NCBI RefSeq assembly: GCF_003148495.1
Contig: NZ_QGGH01000009.1
Location: forward strand, 1-64,000
DNA length: 64,000 nucleotides
From: Mesorhizobium loti
Lineage (GTDB): Bacteria; Pseudomonadota; Alphaproteobacteria; Rhizobiales; Rhizobiaceae
Reading direction: 5' to 3'
Shown here: positions 42,910 to 52,034 of the stretch, in pieces
Numbering within the stretch: position 1 is the first letter of the stretch
Layout: each line of letters starts with the position of its first letter
Translations under genes and position numbers: made by a program
Notes under the pieces: generated by a model
Databases searched by the model: none
Seen by the model: only the letters and a program-made list of their open reading frames with translations
Told to the model about the DNA's origin: nothing

Positions 42910-44190
42910 GTGACCCGCACGCCAGGTTTCAATACGCTCGCCGTCCATGCCGGCGCCAAACCAGATCCGGCGACCGGCGCACGCGCCACGCCGATCTACC
43001 AGACGACCTCCTTCGTCTTCGACGATGCCGACCATGCCGCCTCGCTGTTCGGGCTGAAGGCCTTCGGCAACATCTACACCCGCATCATGAACCCGACGCA
43101 GGCGGTGCTGGAAGAGCGCATGGCGGCCCTTGAAGGCGGCACGGCGGCACTCGCGGTCGCCTCCGGCCATGCCGCGCAGGTGATCGTGTTCCACAATCTG
43201 ATGCAGCCGGGCGACAATTTCGTTGCCGCCAACAAGCTCTATGGCGGTTCGATCAATCAGTTCGGCCATGCCTTCAAGAATTATGGCTGGGAGGTGCGCT
43301 GGGCCGACACCAATGACATCTCGACCTTCGAAAGCCAGATCGACGACAGGACCAAGGCGATCTTCATCGAGAGCCTCGCCAATCCGGGCGGCACCTTCGT
43401 CGACATCGAGAAGATTGGCGACATCGCGCGCAAGCACGGCCTGCCGCTGATCGTCGACAACACGCTGGCCTCGCCCTACCTGATCCGGCCGATCGAGCAT
43501 GGCGCCGACATCGTCGTGCATTCGCTGACCAAGTTCATCGGCGGCCATGGCAATTCGATCGGCGGCGCCATCGTCGATGGCGGCACCTTCGACTGGTCGA
43601 AATCGGGCAAGTATCCGATGCTGTCGGAACCGCGCCCCGAATATGGCGGCCTCGTCCTGCACGAAACCTTCGGCAATTTCGCTTTTGCCATTGCCGCGCG
43701 CGTGCTCGGCCTGCGCGATCTCGGCCCGGCGATCTCGCCGTTCAACGCCTTCCTCATCCTGACCGGCCTGGAAACCTTGCCGCTGCGCATGCAGCGCCAC
43801 TGCGACAACGCCGTGACGGTTGCCGCCTGGCTGTCCAATCACCCCAAGGTTGCCTCGGTTAACTACCCCGGCCTGCCCAGCGACAAGAACAACGCGCTGC
43901 AGAAGAAGTACTCCCCGCTTGGCGCCGGCGCCGTGTTCACCTTCGCTCTCAAGGGCGGCTATGACGCCGGCGTGAAATTCGTCGAGGCGCTCGAACTGTT
44001 CTCGCACCTGGCCAATGTCGGCGACACCAAGTCGCTGGTTATCCACCCGGCGTCGACCACGCACCGCCAGCTTTCCGACGAGCAGAAGGTCAAGGCCGGC
44101 GCGGGCCCGGACACCGTGCGGCTCTCCATCGGCATCGAGGACGTCAACGACATCGTCGCCGACCTCGAACAGGCGCTCGCCAAGGTCTGA
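42910..44190 (+). CDS. metY: O-acetylhomoserine aminocarboxypropyltransferase
   Basis: The 426-residue PLP enzyme of the Cys/Met metabolism family has TPIYQTTSFVFDDADHAASL, the PLP lysine in VVHSLTKFIGGHGNSIGG (about residue 207) and VIHPASTTHRQL. It makes homocysteine from O-acetylhomoserine and sulfide. The GTG start at 42910 is preceded by GGGAGG at ideal spacing; an in-frame ATG at 42841 would add 23 residues without a comparable site. The cupin gene follows six bases later. Confidence 0.93.
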   Translation: MTRTPGFNTLAVHAGAKPDPATGARATPIYQTTSFVFDDADHAASLFGLKAFGNIYTRIMNPTQAVLEERMAALEGGTAALAVASGHAAQVIVFHNLMQPGDNFVAANKLYGGSINQFGHAFKNYGWEVRWADTNDISTFESQIDDRTKAIFIESLANPGGTFVDIEKIGDIARKHGLPLIVDNTLASPYLIRPIEHGADIVVHSLTKFIGGHGNSIGGAIVDGGTFDWSKSGKYPMLSEPRPEYGGLVLHETFGNFAFAIAARVLGLRDLGPAISPFNAFLILTGLETLPLRMQRHCDNAVTVAAWLSNHPKVASVNYPGLPSDKNNALQKKYSPLGAGAVFTFALKGGYDAGVKFVEALELFSHLANVGDTKSLVIHPASTTHRQLSDEQKVKAGAGPDTVRLSIGIEDVNDIVADLEQALAKV

Positions 44191-44196
44191 CCGATC

Positions 44197-44547
44197 ATGG
44201 CCGAGCCAAAATTTCTTGCCATCGGCGTCGACACTGTCGACGCCGAACAGGGCGCGCCGGCGCCGGATCGGCTGATCTCGGGTGATCCGAAATTCCGCAC
44301 CTGGAATGTCGAGGAGCGGGAGGGCGGCCTTTACGCCGGCATCTGGGAATCGACTCCCGGCAAGTGGCGCATCGTCTATGACGAGTGGGAGTTCTGCCAC
44401 ATCCTGTCCGGCGTTTCGGTGATCGCGGAGGACGGCGGGCAAGCGCGCACCGTCAAGGCGGGCGACAGCTTCGTGCTGAGGCCCGGCTTTAGGGGAAGCT
44501 GGGAAGTGCTTGAAACGACCCGCAAAGAATATGTAATCAAGTTGTAG
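44197..44547 (+). CDS. Cupin domain protein (DUF861)
   Basis: The 116-residue protein is a single small cupin of the DUF861 type: GLYAGIWESTPGKWRIVYDE, FCHILSGVSVIAEDGG and GDSFVLRPGFRGSWEVLE. Metal-ligand histidine content is low (one clear His), as in this subfamily. It is co-transcribed with metY. Function unknown. Confidence 0.8.
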   Translation: MAEPKFLAIGVDTVDAEQGAPAPDRLISGDPKFRTWNVEEREGGLYAGIWESTPGKWRIVYDEWEFCHILSGVSVIAEDGGQARTVKAGDSFVLRPGFRGSWEVLETTRKEYVIKL

Positions 44548-44561
44548 GCATCGGGAACGGA

Positions 44562-45278
44562 TCAGACGACGCGATCGATATCGCTGTCCGAAAATCCGTA
44601 TCGGGCCATCATCTGCCGGTGCCAGTCGCTGCCCAGCAATTCGCCGAGACAGGAATCGATGTGCCGGACCAGGGCGCTGTTGCCCTTGGCGATCGCAAAG
44701 GCGCCGGCCGACGGTTGCTTTTCAATCGGAGGAATCTCGACAAACCCAAGCGGCATGTCGGGCCGCTGCGCCAGATAACCTCGATGCGCCATCGCAACGC
44801 TGGCATAAGCGTGCACCGTGCCATCGGCGACAGCCTGTGCCGCATCCGCCTGAGTTGCAAACATCCTGACCTGCTCAGGCGCGATTCCGTTGTGCAACGC
44901 GGTAAGATGCTGAACCTGATCGGTTATGACGCCAATCAACGCCTTCTGGTTCTCAGCGATGGATTGGTAGCCGCGAAAGCCGCGCGGATTGTCTTTCGCC
45001 ACCAGCAACCCGTCCTGCAACGCCCAGATCGGCCGTGTGAAATCGACAAGCTGCTTGCGTTCTTCGGAGACGAACAGGCCGGTCGTCATGGTCCAGCGGC
45101 CCGCGACCAGCCCCGGTAGCAGTTCAGCGAATTCGGTTTCGATCGGGCTGAAGCTCGCCAATCCGAGCATGTCACCGAGGCGGCGCGCAAGCTTGACGTC
45201 ACAGCCGGAGACCTCGCCCGATGCGCCGGTGAAGCAGAATGGCGGCTCTTCCAGGAAGGCGAATTTCAACTCGGTCAT
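44562..45278 (-). CDS. SBP_bac_3-type solute-binding domain protein without signal peptide
   Basis: The 238-residue protein resembles periplasmic amino-acid binding proteins (LKFAFLEEPPFCFTGASGEV, GCDVKLARRLGDMLGL, RWTMTTGLFVSEERKQLVDF) but starts directly with the mature domain. Neither the ATG at 45278 nor a TTG nine bases upstream gives a signal peptide. No permease or ATPase is adjacent. It may be a cytoplasmic sensor or an enzyme-like derivative of the fold (cyclohexadienyl dehydratase-like proteins share it). Confidence 0.75.
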   Translation of the reverse strand: MTELKFAFLEEPPFCFTGASGEVSGCDVKLARRLGDMLGLASFSPIETEFAELLPGLVAGRWTMTTGLFVSEERKQLVDFTRPIWALQDGLLVAKDNPRGFRGYQSIAENQKALIGVITDQVQHLTALHNGIAPEQVRMFATQADAAQAVADGTVHAYASVAMAHRGYLAQRPDMPLGFVEIPPIEKQPSAGAFAIAKGNSALVRHIDSCLGELLGSDWHRQMMARYGFSDSDIDRVV

Positions 45279-45299
45279 GTCAGGCAAAGTGTCGCCATC

Positions 45300-46367
45300 C
45301 TATTTTGCCGGAAACTGGCTGAGGCAAGCTTCCGACGCCTTGTCGTGGAAGGCCAGGACGTCGGCAGCCTGTGCCTCGACATCCGCGTCGGAGATCTCGT
45401 CGCGATAATATTGCGTCAGCAGATCGAGCCCTTCCTGGCCAATGCCCTGGGTCGGCACTTCGCGGGCAAGGCAGCCGCAAAGGGTGAGCGCACGGTCCGG
45501 CGAGCCGATCTTGTGGTTGGTGAGGATGAAGGCCTGTGCCGGACAGGCATCGAGGAAGCCGTCGAAATTCAGCTTCTGTTGCGGCTGGTCGCCATGATTG
45601 AAATAGGCTGGCGGCCATTGGCTCTTGCCGCTGGCGACGTTGCAGCCGGTGCCGACATCCTCGGCATTTTTCAGAAGCGCCTGCCAGGCAATCTCTTTCC
45701 CGCCCGTCGGATAGTCGAAATTCTCCCCCAGCGACGCGGTGTACATGTCGAGATCGGCCTGCGTGAAGCTGGTCACCTGAAACCGGTTAAGCTGGCATTG
45801 GCATTCAGCGCTCACGCGCTCGGCTTCGCCGTCGGCCGGTTGCTCGTTGGATTTGCTTTTCTGGCAAGCCGTCAGGAAGGCCGCGCCGTCGAGCGATGAG
45901 GCCGGAAAGCTGGAGGCGTCGGCATAGCGCTTGCCGTCCCAACTTATCGTCATCTGGTCGAACTGCATGTCGAGAAAACCGTTTCGCTTGAAGGCCCCGA
46001 GCGCGATTTTGTCCTGCGGCGCCAGTCTTGCGCCTGGAATGTCGCCGAGAACCTCGTGATAGCTGTTGCCTTCCAGGACGAACATGAAGTTGCCGCAACG
46101 GATGCCGTCGCAATCCGGCGCATGGCGATAGGCGAAGATTTCCGCAAATCCGTCAAGGTTGAGATCGACCGCGACGGCAAAGGATGCCGCGGGAAAGTCC
46201 TTCGATCCGGTCTTCTGCCCCAGCAGGCCGGTCGCCATCTTCTCGGCGATCGCAACACTGTTTGCCCACGGGATGTTTTCGGGCAGATCCTGGGCATGCG
46301 CTGTCCCCAGGCATAGACAAAGCATTGCCACTGCGAACGCCGTCGTCGGTCTCGAAAACAACCTCAT
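45300..46367 (-). CDS. Exported Cys-rich protein of unknown function
   Basis: The 355-residue precursor has a signal peptide (MRLFSRPTTAFAVAMLCLCL, cleavage after AHA near residue 25). The mature part has ten cysteines and a Ca-loop-like segment VDLNLDGFAEIFAY (D-x-N-x-D-G-x-x-E). I do not recognise the family. It is 22 bp upstream of the solute-binding-like gene in the same direction. Confidence 0.7.
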   Translation of the reverse strand: MRLFSRPTTAFAVAMLCLCLGTAHAQDLPENIPWANSVAIAEKMATGLLGQKTGSKDFPAASFAVAVDLNLDGFAEIFAYRHAPDCDGIRCGNFMFVLEGNSYHEVLGDIPGARLAPQDKIALGAFKRNGFLDMQFDQMTISWDGKRYADASSFPASSLDGAAFLTACQKSKSNEQPADGEAERVSAECQCQLNRFQVTSFTQADLDMYTASLGENFDYPTGGKEIAWQALLKNAEDVGTGCNVASGKSQWPPAYFNHGDQPQQKLNFDGFLDACPAQAFILTNHKIGSPDRALTLCGCLAREVPTQGIGQEGLDLLTQYYRDEISDADVEAQAADVLAFHDKASEACLSQFPAK

Positions 46368-46391
46368 ATCGCAGCCTCTGGCCCGCGATCG

Positions 46392-47642
46392 TCAGAAGCC
46401 GACGGCGAGCGTTTCCAGCCCATGGAAGTGGTAAGTGTCGCGGAAGCTTGGCCTTTCGGCAAGATGGAGCTTTGGGTGGCGCTCGAACAGGGTTTTCAGC
46501 GACACCTGCAATTCGAGCCGGGCCAGCGGTGCACCGATGCAGAAATGGATACCGGCGCCGAAGGATACATTCTTCTGGTCCGCGCGATCCGGCCGGAAGG
46601 CTTGCGGTTCGGCGAAGGCGCGCGGGTCATGGTTGGCCATGCCGAGCAGCAGCCCGATCGTCTGGCCCGGCTGCACCACGATACCGGGCGAGACCTCGAT
46701 CTCCTGATAGGCGTAGCGCGTGAACATGTGCAGCGGCGCGTCGAAGCGCAGGCATTCCTCGACCGTTGCCGCGGCCGCTTCTGGTGAACCGAAGAAGCGG
46801 CTGACATCGCCGCCTTGCATAAGGATGGAGCGGACAGCGTTGCCGGTCTGATGCACCGTCGCTTCATGACCGGCATTGAGCAGCAGGATCGCAGAGGACA
46901 CCATCTCGTCCTCCGACAGCCTCTCACCGTCCTCCTGCGCCGAGATCAGCAGCGACAGCAGGTCGTCGCCGGGGTTCTTGCGCCGCTCAGTGACATAGCC
47001 GCGTAAAAAGTCGGAAAAATCGCGCGCAGCGCGGTTGGCCGTCTCTTCGGTTTCGCGGGTGCGGCCGTGGATGTACATGGCGACCATCCGGTGCGACCAG
47101 TCGAGCAGTTGCGGCCCCATCTCGACCGGCACGCCGAGCATTTCGGCAATGATGGTGATCGGCAAGGGCGCGGCGAAGGCGGGCAGCAGGTCGACGGCCT
47201 GGCCCGGTTCGAAGCGGTCGATCAGGTCGTTGGCGAGCGCTTCGACACGCGGCCGCAGCCGTTCGACCTGGCGCGAGACGAAGGCACGATTGACCAGCGT
47301 TCTCAGCCGCGTGTGCACCGGCGGCTCGAGCTCCAGCATGGAATTGGCTTCGATGCTGTCGAAGGCGCTGAGATGGTTCCGGTCCTGTCCGATGCCGCGG
47401 CTGTCAGGAATGCCGGCCGGGTTCTGGCGACCGAAGCGGCGGTCGCGCAGCAGCCGGTTGACGTCATCGAAACCGCCAAAACACCAGAAGCCGAATTCTT
47501 CCCAGAAGAATGCGTTCGATGCGCCGTGCAGAAAGGCATAGGCCTCGTAAGGGTTCTGGAAGAAGGTCGGCTCGTGCGGGTCCAGCCGCAGGTGACGAGT
47601 GGCTGGATCAAAGGCCAGGGTGGGCGGCGTCAATTTGCTCAT
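46392..47642 (-). CDS. Cytochrome P450
   Basis: The 416-residue protein is a soluble bacterial P450 with the I-helix motif LLLNAGHEAT (about residue 250), the ExxR helix (EECLRF), and the heme-ligand loop FGAGIHFCIGAPLAR (Cys about 362). It hydroxylates an unknown substrate with electrons from ferredoxin partners not encoded nearby. The start at the ATG complementing 47640-47642 gives normal length. It is divergent from a DAO-type oxidase gene. Confidence 0.92.
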   Translation of the reverse strand: MSKLTPPTLAFDPATRHLRLDPHEPTFFQNPYEAYAFLHGASNAFFWEEFGFWCFGGFDDVNRLLRDRRFGRQNPAGIPDSRGIGQDRNHLSAFDSIEANSMLELEPPVHTRLRTLVNRAFVSRQVERLRPRVEALANDLIDRFEPGQAVDLLPAFAAPLPITIIAEMLGVPVEMGPQLLDWSHRMVAMYIHGRTRETEETANRAARDFSDFLRGYVTERRKNPGDDLLSLLISAQEDGERLSEDEMVSSAILLLNAGHEATVHQTGNAVRSILMQGGDVSRFFGSPEAAAATVEECLRFDAPLHMFTRYAYQEIEVSPGIVVQPGQTIGLLLGMANHDPRAFAEPQAFRPDRADQKNVSFGAGIHFCIGAPLARLELQVSLKTLFERHPKLHLAERPSFRDTYHFHGLETLAVGF

Positions 47643-47745
47643 GTCAGACCAATAGCGCGGCTTGCCAGCCGGGTTCCAGACCGTATGTTGGCGCCCGCAA
47701 CCCAATGCGTTGAGCCAGCCGACCGCCTGCGGAAAGACTGATTTG

Positions 47746-48849
47746 ATGAATGTGATCGTTGTCGGCGCGGGTATCGCCGGTCTCTCCACGGCGTGGTCGC
47801 TGGTCAAGGCCGGCCACAGCGTTTCCATCGTCGAGCAGGGGCCGATCCCCAACCCGTTGGCAGCGTCGGGCGACCACCACCGCATCATCCGCCGCGCCTA
47901 CCGGGCGGGAACCGGCTATGGCCGGTTGATCACCGAGGCCTATCAGGCGTGGGACGAGATGTGGGCCGATCTCGGCGAAAGCCACCTCGATGCGCGCGGA
48001 TTTGTCTGCATTTCGCGCGAGCCGGGCGACGAGGCCGAGGAATACCGCGAGGGACTGGAAGAGGGCAATTTTCCCTTCGAATTGCTGGAGCCGGATGCAG
48101 CCGTGAAGCGCTGGCCGTTTCTCGAAGCCGGTTCGTTCCGCTATGCCTATTTTTCGATTGAAGGTGGCGCGCTGCATTGCCGCAAGATCGCCTCCGGTCT
48201 GGCAAAGTGGCTGCGCGCCAACGGCGCCAATGTCTACGAACACAGCAAGGTCACCGCGATCGACTCCGAGGCCGGCCATATCGTGCTTGAAAGCGGCGAG
48301 ACGATGCAGGCCGACCGCATCGTCGTCACGGCAGGTGCCTGGGTGCTGAAACTGTTTCCGGAACTGGACGGCGAACTGAAGACATATCGAACCGCACTCG
48401 CCTATGTCGAACCGCCGGCCGACCTCAAGGCCGCCTGGCAGGCGTCACCCGTCGTCCTCGATATCGGTGGCACGGTCGACGGCTATGTGATCCCGCCCTC
48501 CGGCGGCGCCGGCATGAAATTTGGGTCCGGGCTGCACAGGGTGCCGACCAGCGACGCCGACTGGAACCGTCAGCCGGTGGCCGGTGAGGGCGAGGCGATC
48601 CGCAACCTGTTCTCGCCGCCGATCGCCCGGATCGATGAGTACCGGGTGACCGAAGTCGTTACCTGCGCCTACACTTTCACCGCCGACGAGAAATTCATGG
48701 CGCATGAAAAGGGGAAGTGCCTGATCGTCTCGGCCTGCTCCGGCCATGGCTACAAGTTCGGCGCCGCGGTCGGCCGGCGCGTTGCCGCCGCCATTGGTGA
48801 TGGCGATGTCGCCGGCCTGAAGGCATGGCTGCGAGCGGAGGTGGCCTGA
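47746..48849 (+). CDS. FAD-dependent oxidoreductase, DAO / monomeric sarcosine-oxidase-like
   Basis: The 367-residue protein starts with the FAD dinucleotide motif NVIVVGAGIAGLSTAWSLVK and has the sarcosine oxidase/N-methyltryptophan oxidase pattern: GGALHCRKIASGLAKWLRAN, RIVVTAGAWVLKLFPEL and CSGHGYKFGAAVGRRVA. The conserved Cys in ACSGHGYKFG fits the covalent-flavin position of this group. It probably oxidises an N-methyl or secondary amino acid to aldehyde and peroxide. Confidence 0.85.
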   Translation: MNVIVVGAGIAGLSTAWSLVKAGHSVSIVEQGPIPNPLAASGDHHRIIRRAYRAGTGYGRLITEAYQAWDEMWADLGESHLDARGFVCISREPGDEAEEYREGLEEGNFPFELLEPDAAVKRWPFLEAGSFRYAYFSIEGGALHCRKIASGLAKWLRANGANVYEHSKVTAIDSEAGHIVLESGETMQADRIVVTAGAWVLKLFPELDGELKTYRTALAYVEPPADLKAAWQASPVVLDIGGTVDGYVIPPSGGAGMKFGSGLHRVPTSDADWNRQPVAGEGEAIRNLFSPPIARIDEYRVTEVVTCAYTFTADEKFMAHEKGKCLIVSACSGHGYKFGAAVGRRVAAAIGDGDVAGLKAWLRAEVA

Positions 48850-48867
48850 ATGCCGCCGACGCTTGAC

Positions 48868-49458
48868 CTAATCCTGGCAATGCCTGGGAATATGCACGCG
48901 GCGCCAGCCTGAAGACCCTTCACGGAGCAGCACGCGGCGCGCGACGGTCTGGTAAGAGGCGGGAACATCGATGACGCGTCTCTGTTCCGGCTGCACCAGC
49001 ACCTCCTCGGCGATGCTGTCGTACTGTGCGGGAGTGACGACGCGGCGCGTGCGTTCGGGCTGGATGACGACGGTTTCGGCGACGCGCTCATAACGCGCCT
49101 TGTGCCAGATCTTGCAGAGCACCTTGCGGCCATGGATGACGCGCCATTCCCAGGAATAGCCGCCGCCATCGACCCGGACCGTATGGTAGACGATGCGGGT
49201 GACGGCGGGCACGACCTCGTAGGTCACCTGTGCCGGAACGGTCATCACCACGCGTTCGCGGGTGCCGTAGATGGCAGGGACATAGTCGACCTGCTGGCCG
49301 GGCGGACTGACCAGCACGTCTTCGTATACCGTGTCGTAGACATCAGGCGTTCGGACGGGTTCATAGCATTCGACGGCGCGGCCGCCGGCCGCCGTCTGCG
49401 AAATCGTGCCGAGCATGGTCAGCCCGGCAATGGCGAAGCATGCGGTTTTCCCAGACAT
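48868..49458 (-). CDS. Exported protein with internal YxxV..VxPx repeats
   Basis: The 196-residue precursor has a signal peptide (MSGKTACFAIAGLTMLGTIS, cleavage near residue 24). The mature part repeats a unit of about 22-25 residues: VYDTVYEDVLVSPPGQ, YERVAETVVIQPERTR, YDSIAEEVLVQPEQRR, YQTVARRVLLREG. The repeat resembles units in cell-envelope OmpA-linked proteins of alphaproteobacteria (AxYxTVxxxVLVxP). Likely periplasmic and structural; unknown function. Confidence 0.72.
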   Translation of the reverse strand: MSGKTACFAIAGLTMLGTISQTAAGGRAVECYEPVRTPDVYDTVYEDVLVSPPGQQVDYVPAIYGTRERVVMTVPAQVTYEVVPAVTRIVYHTVRVDGGGYSWEWRVIHGRKVLCKIWHKARYERVAETVVIQPERTRRVVTPAQYDSIAEEVLVQPEQRRVIDVPASYQTVARRVLLREGSSGWRRVHIPRHCQD

Positions 49459-49470
49459 GACACTCCCCCT

Positions 49471-49490
49471 GTTGAACTCATAGGTTCAAC
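49471..49490. promoter_or_regulatory. Inverted repeat in the leader of the repeat-protein gene
   Basis: GTTGAAC and GTTCAAC flank TCATAG, a 20-bp palindromic site 12 bp upstream of the start codon of the exported repeat protein. It may be an operator or a short hairpin over the ribosome binding region (AGGGGGAG). Confidence 0.4.
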
Positions 49491-49669
49491 GCTGAATTGT
49501 AGGGGAAGCCGCCTCGGAGAAAAGCGATTTCGGCGCATTTCGTTTAGCGATGCGGTTAAGAAATTGCTACGGTGGTGACAACACCGCCGAATGATCACAG
49601 CACAGGTCGATGAATCCCGTGAAATGTAACCTTGATTCGACTTACCCAGATGGCTAGGAGGGGGCGGCC

Positions 49670-49783
49670 TTGCACAAGGATGAGCCGGCATCCTATTTAC
49701 GGAATAACGATCCAGAACCGATTCTGCCCGATCTGCCAGCATTCCCGGCGCCGGAATCCCACCGCGAGATAAGAGATATCTGA
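49670..49783 (+). CDS. Candidate 37-residue leader peptide coupled to clpP
   Basis: A TTG at 49670 lies five bases after AGGAGGGGG, one of the best Shine-Dalgarno sequences in the window. The frame runs 37 codons (LHKDEPASYLRNNDPEPILP onward) and its TGA overlaps the clpP ATG by one base (TGATG). The peptide is acidic and Pro-rich with no recognised family. It may control clpP translation. It could also be chance, with the strong GGAGGGGG serving an upstream mRNA element. Confidence 0.4.
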   Translation: MHKDEPASYLRNNDPEPILPDLPAFPAPESHREIRDI

Positions 49784-50412
49784 TGAAGAACCCCGTCGAA
49801 ACCTACATGAACCTCGTTCCGATGGTGGTCGAACAGACCAATCGTGGCGAGCGGGCCTACGACATTTTCTCTCGCCTCCTCAAGGAGCGCATCATTTTCA
49901 TCACCGGTCCGGTCGAGGACGGCATGGCGACGCTGGTCTGCGCGCAGCTGCTGTTCCTGGAAGCCGAGAATCCGAAGAAGGAAATCAACCTCTACATCAA
50001 TTCGCCGGGCGGCGTCGTCACCTCGGGCATGGCGATCTACGACACCATGCAGTTCATCAAGCCGGCGGTGTCGACGCTCTGCATCGGCCAGGCGGCCTCG
50101 ATGGGCTCGCTGCTCTTGACTGCCGGCCACAAGGACATGCGCTTTGCCACGCCGAACGCCCGTATCATGGTTCACCAGCCTTCCGGCGGCTTCCAGGGCC
50201 AGGCGTCCGACATCGAGCGCCATGCCCAGGACATCATCAAGCTGAAGCGTCGCCTCAACGAGGTCTACGTCAAGCACACCGGCAAGAGCTACGAAGAGAT
50301 CGAGAAGACGCTCGACCGCGACCATTTCATGACCGCCGACGAAGCCAGGGATTTCGGCCTCATCGACAAGGTCATTTCGTCGCGCGAGCCGGCTGAAGGT
50401 GCTGTGGCATAA
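49783..50412 (+). CDS. clpP: ATP-dependent Clp protease proteolytic subunit
   Basis: The 209-residue serine peptidase has its Ser in QAASMGSLL (about residue 106) and its His in MVHQPSGGFQG (about 131), with the third member Asp toward the C-terminus. Fourteen copies form the degradation barrel capped by ClpX. Next is clpX, then lon, the classic order. Its own upstream sequence (GAGATAAGAGATATC) is a weak ribosome binding site; coupling to the leader frame may compensate. Confidence 0.97.
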   Translation: MKNPVETYMNLVPMVVEQTNRGERAYDIFSRLLKERIIFITGPVEDGMATLVCAQLLFLEAENPKKEINLYINSPGGVVTSGMAIYDTMQFIKPAVSTLCIGQAASMGSLLLTAGHKDMRFATPNARIMVHQPSGGFQGQASDIERHAQDIIKLKRRLNEVYVKHTGKSYEEIEKTLDRDHFMTADEARDFGLIDKVISSREPAEGAVA

Positions 50413-50709
50413 GGGCTGGTTGGCAGTTGGATGGCGGCATCACGCGCTTTTGGTGCGTCTTGCGGCATTTCGGCCACAATTGGCTGTTCCCTCGGGGGAC
50501 AGGATTGCCTACGTTAAGGCTATGTTGAGTTTCGGCGGCTTAGCTTTATGCGGGGTTGTCGCGAATCATTGCCACGTTTTCTGATTTGTGTTTCGTACGG
50601 AATGCGTTGCGGGAGCCGGGACACACTGGCGGCGGCGGATTCCCGCGATAGATAGAGTATGCGCCCTTTCAGCCAGACCATCGGCGGGCGGCCATGAAAG
50701 GACATGAAA
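50413..50709. other. clpP-clpX intergenic region
   Basis: The 297-bp gap carries the clpX promoter. I see no gene, no strong terminator for clpP and no convincing heat-shock promoter. Confidence 0.4.
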
Positions 50710-51984
50710 ATGAGCAAGGTCGGCAACAACAGCGGCGATTCCAAGAACACGCTTTACTGCTCGTTTTGCGGCAAAAGCCAGCACGAAGTGCGCAAGCTGA
50801 TCGCCGGTCCGACGGTCTTCATCTGCGACGAGTGCGTCGAGCTCTGCATGGACATCATCCGCGAGGAGAACAAGACCTCGATGGTGAAGTCGCGCGAGGG
50901 CGTGCCGACACCGCAGGAGATCCTCAAGGTTCTCGACGATTACGTCATCGGCCAGCCCTACGCCAAGCGCGTGCTGTCGGTGGCGGTCCACAACCACTAC
51001 AAGCGCCTCGCGCATGCCGGCAAGAACAACGATGTCGAGCTGGCGAAGTCGAATATCCTGCTGATCGGCCCGACCGGTTGCGGCAAGACGCTGCTTGCGC
51101 AGACGCTGGCCCGCATCATCGACGTGCCCTTCACCATGGCTGATGCCACGACGCTGACCGAAGCCGGCTATGTCGGCGAGGACGTCGAGAACATCATCCT
51201 GAAGCTGTTGCAGTCGGCCGACTACAATGTCGAGCGGGCCCAGCGCGGCATTGTCTACATCGACGAAATCGACAAGATCTCGCGCAAGTCCGACAATCCC
51301 TCGATCACCCGCGACGTGTCGGGCGAGGGCGTGCAGCAGGCTTTGCTGAAGATCATGGAAGGCACGGTTGCCTCCGTGCCGCCGCAGGGCGGCAGGAAGC
51401 ATCCGCAGCAGGAATTCCTGCAGGTCGACACCGCCAACATCCTGTTCATCTGCGGCGGCGCCTTCGCCGGCCTGGACAAGATCATCTCCGATCGCGGCCG
51501 CAAGACATCGATCGGCTTCGGCGCCATCGTCGCTTCGCCCGAGGATCGCCGCACCGGTGACGTGTTCCGCCTGGTCGAGCCAGAGGATTTGTTGAAGTTC
51601 GGCCTCATCCCCGAGTTTGTCGGCCGTCTGCCGGTTCTGGCGACGCTGGAGGATCTCGACGAGCCGGCGCTGATCCAGATCCTGACCGAGCCGAAGAACG
51701 CGCTGGTCAAGCAGTACCAGCGTCTGTTCGAGATGGAGAATGTCGACCTGACCTTCCACGAGAACGCCCTGTCGGCGATCGCCAAGCGCGCCATCGAGCG
51801 CAAGACCGGCGCCCGCGGCCTGCGTTCGATCATGGAAGCGATCCTGCTCGACACGATGTTCGAACTTCCGGCGCTCGAAGGCGTGCGCGAAGTGGTGATT
51901 TCGGAGGAGGTGGTGACCGGCAGTGCCCGGCCGCTCTACATCTACTCCGAGCAGAAGGAAAAGAAGGGCAATGTCAGCGCCTGA
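50710..51984 (+). CDS. clpX: ATP-dependent Clp protease ATP-binding subunit ClpX
   Basis: The 424-residue AAA+ unfoldase has the N-terminal zinc domain (LYCSFCGKSQHEVRKL and FICDECVELC, four Cys), Walker A GPTGCGKT, Walker B IVYIDEIDKI and sensor GGAFAGLDKIISDRGR. It selects substrates and feeds them to ClpP. AAAGGAC precedes two tandem ATG codons; the second (50710) has proper spacing. Confidence 0.97.
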   Translation: MSKVGNNSGDSKNTLYCSFCGKSQHEVRKLIAGPTVFICDECVELCMDIIREENKTSMVKSREGVPTPQEILKVLDDYVIGQPYAKRVLSVAVHNHYKRLAHAGKNNDVELAKSNILLIGPTGCGKTLLAQTLARIIDVPFTMADATTLTEAGYVGEDVENIILKLLQSADYNVERAQRGIVYIDEIDKISRKSDNPSITRDVSGEGVQQALLKIMEGTVASVPPQGGRKHPQQEFLQVDTANILFICGGAFAGLDKIISDRGRKTSIGFGAIVASPEDRRTGDVFRLVEPEDLLKFGLIPEFVGRLPVLATLEDLDEPALIQILTEPKNALVKQYQRLFEMENVDLTFHENALSAIAKRAIERKTGARGLRSIMEAILLDTMFELPALEGVREVVISEEVVTGSARPLYIYSEQKEKKGNVSA

Positions 51985-52007
51985 CATGAGCCCGCAGCGA
52001 AATTCTG

Positions 52008-52034
52008 AAACGGCGCCGCAAGGCGCCGTTTTGC
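52008..52034 (+). terminator. Rho-independent terminator after clpX
   Basis: AAACGGCGCC and GGCGCCGTTT form a 10-bp stem with a GCAA tetraloop, followed by TTGC. It lies 24 bp past the clpX stop. Confidence 0.85.
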
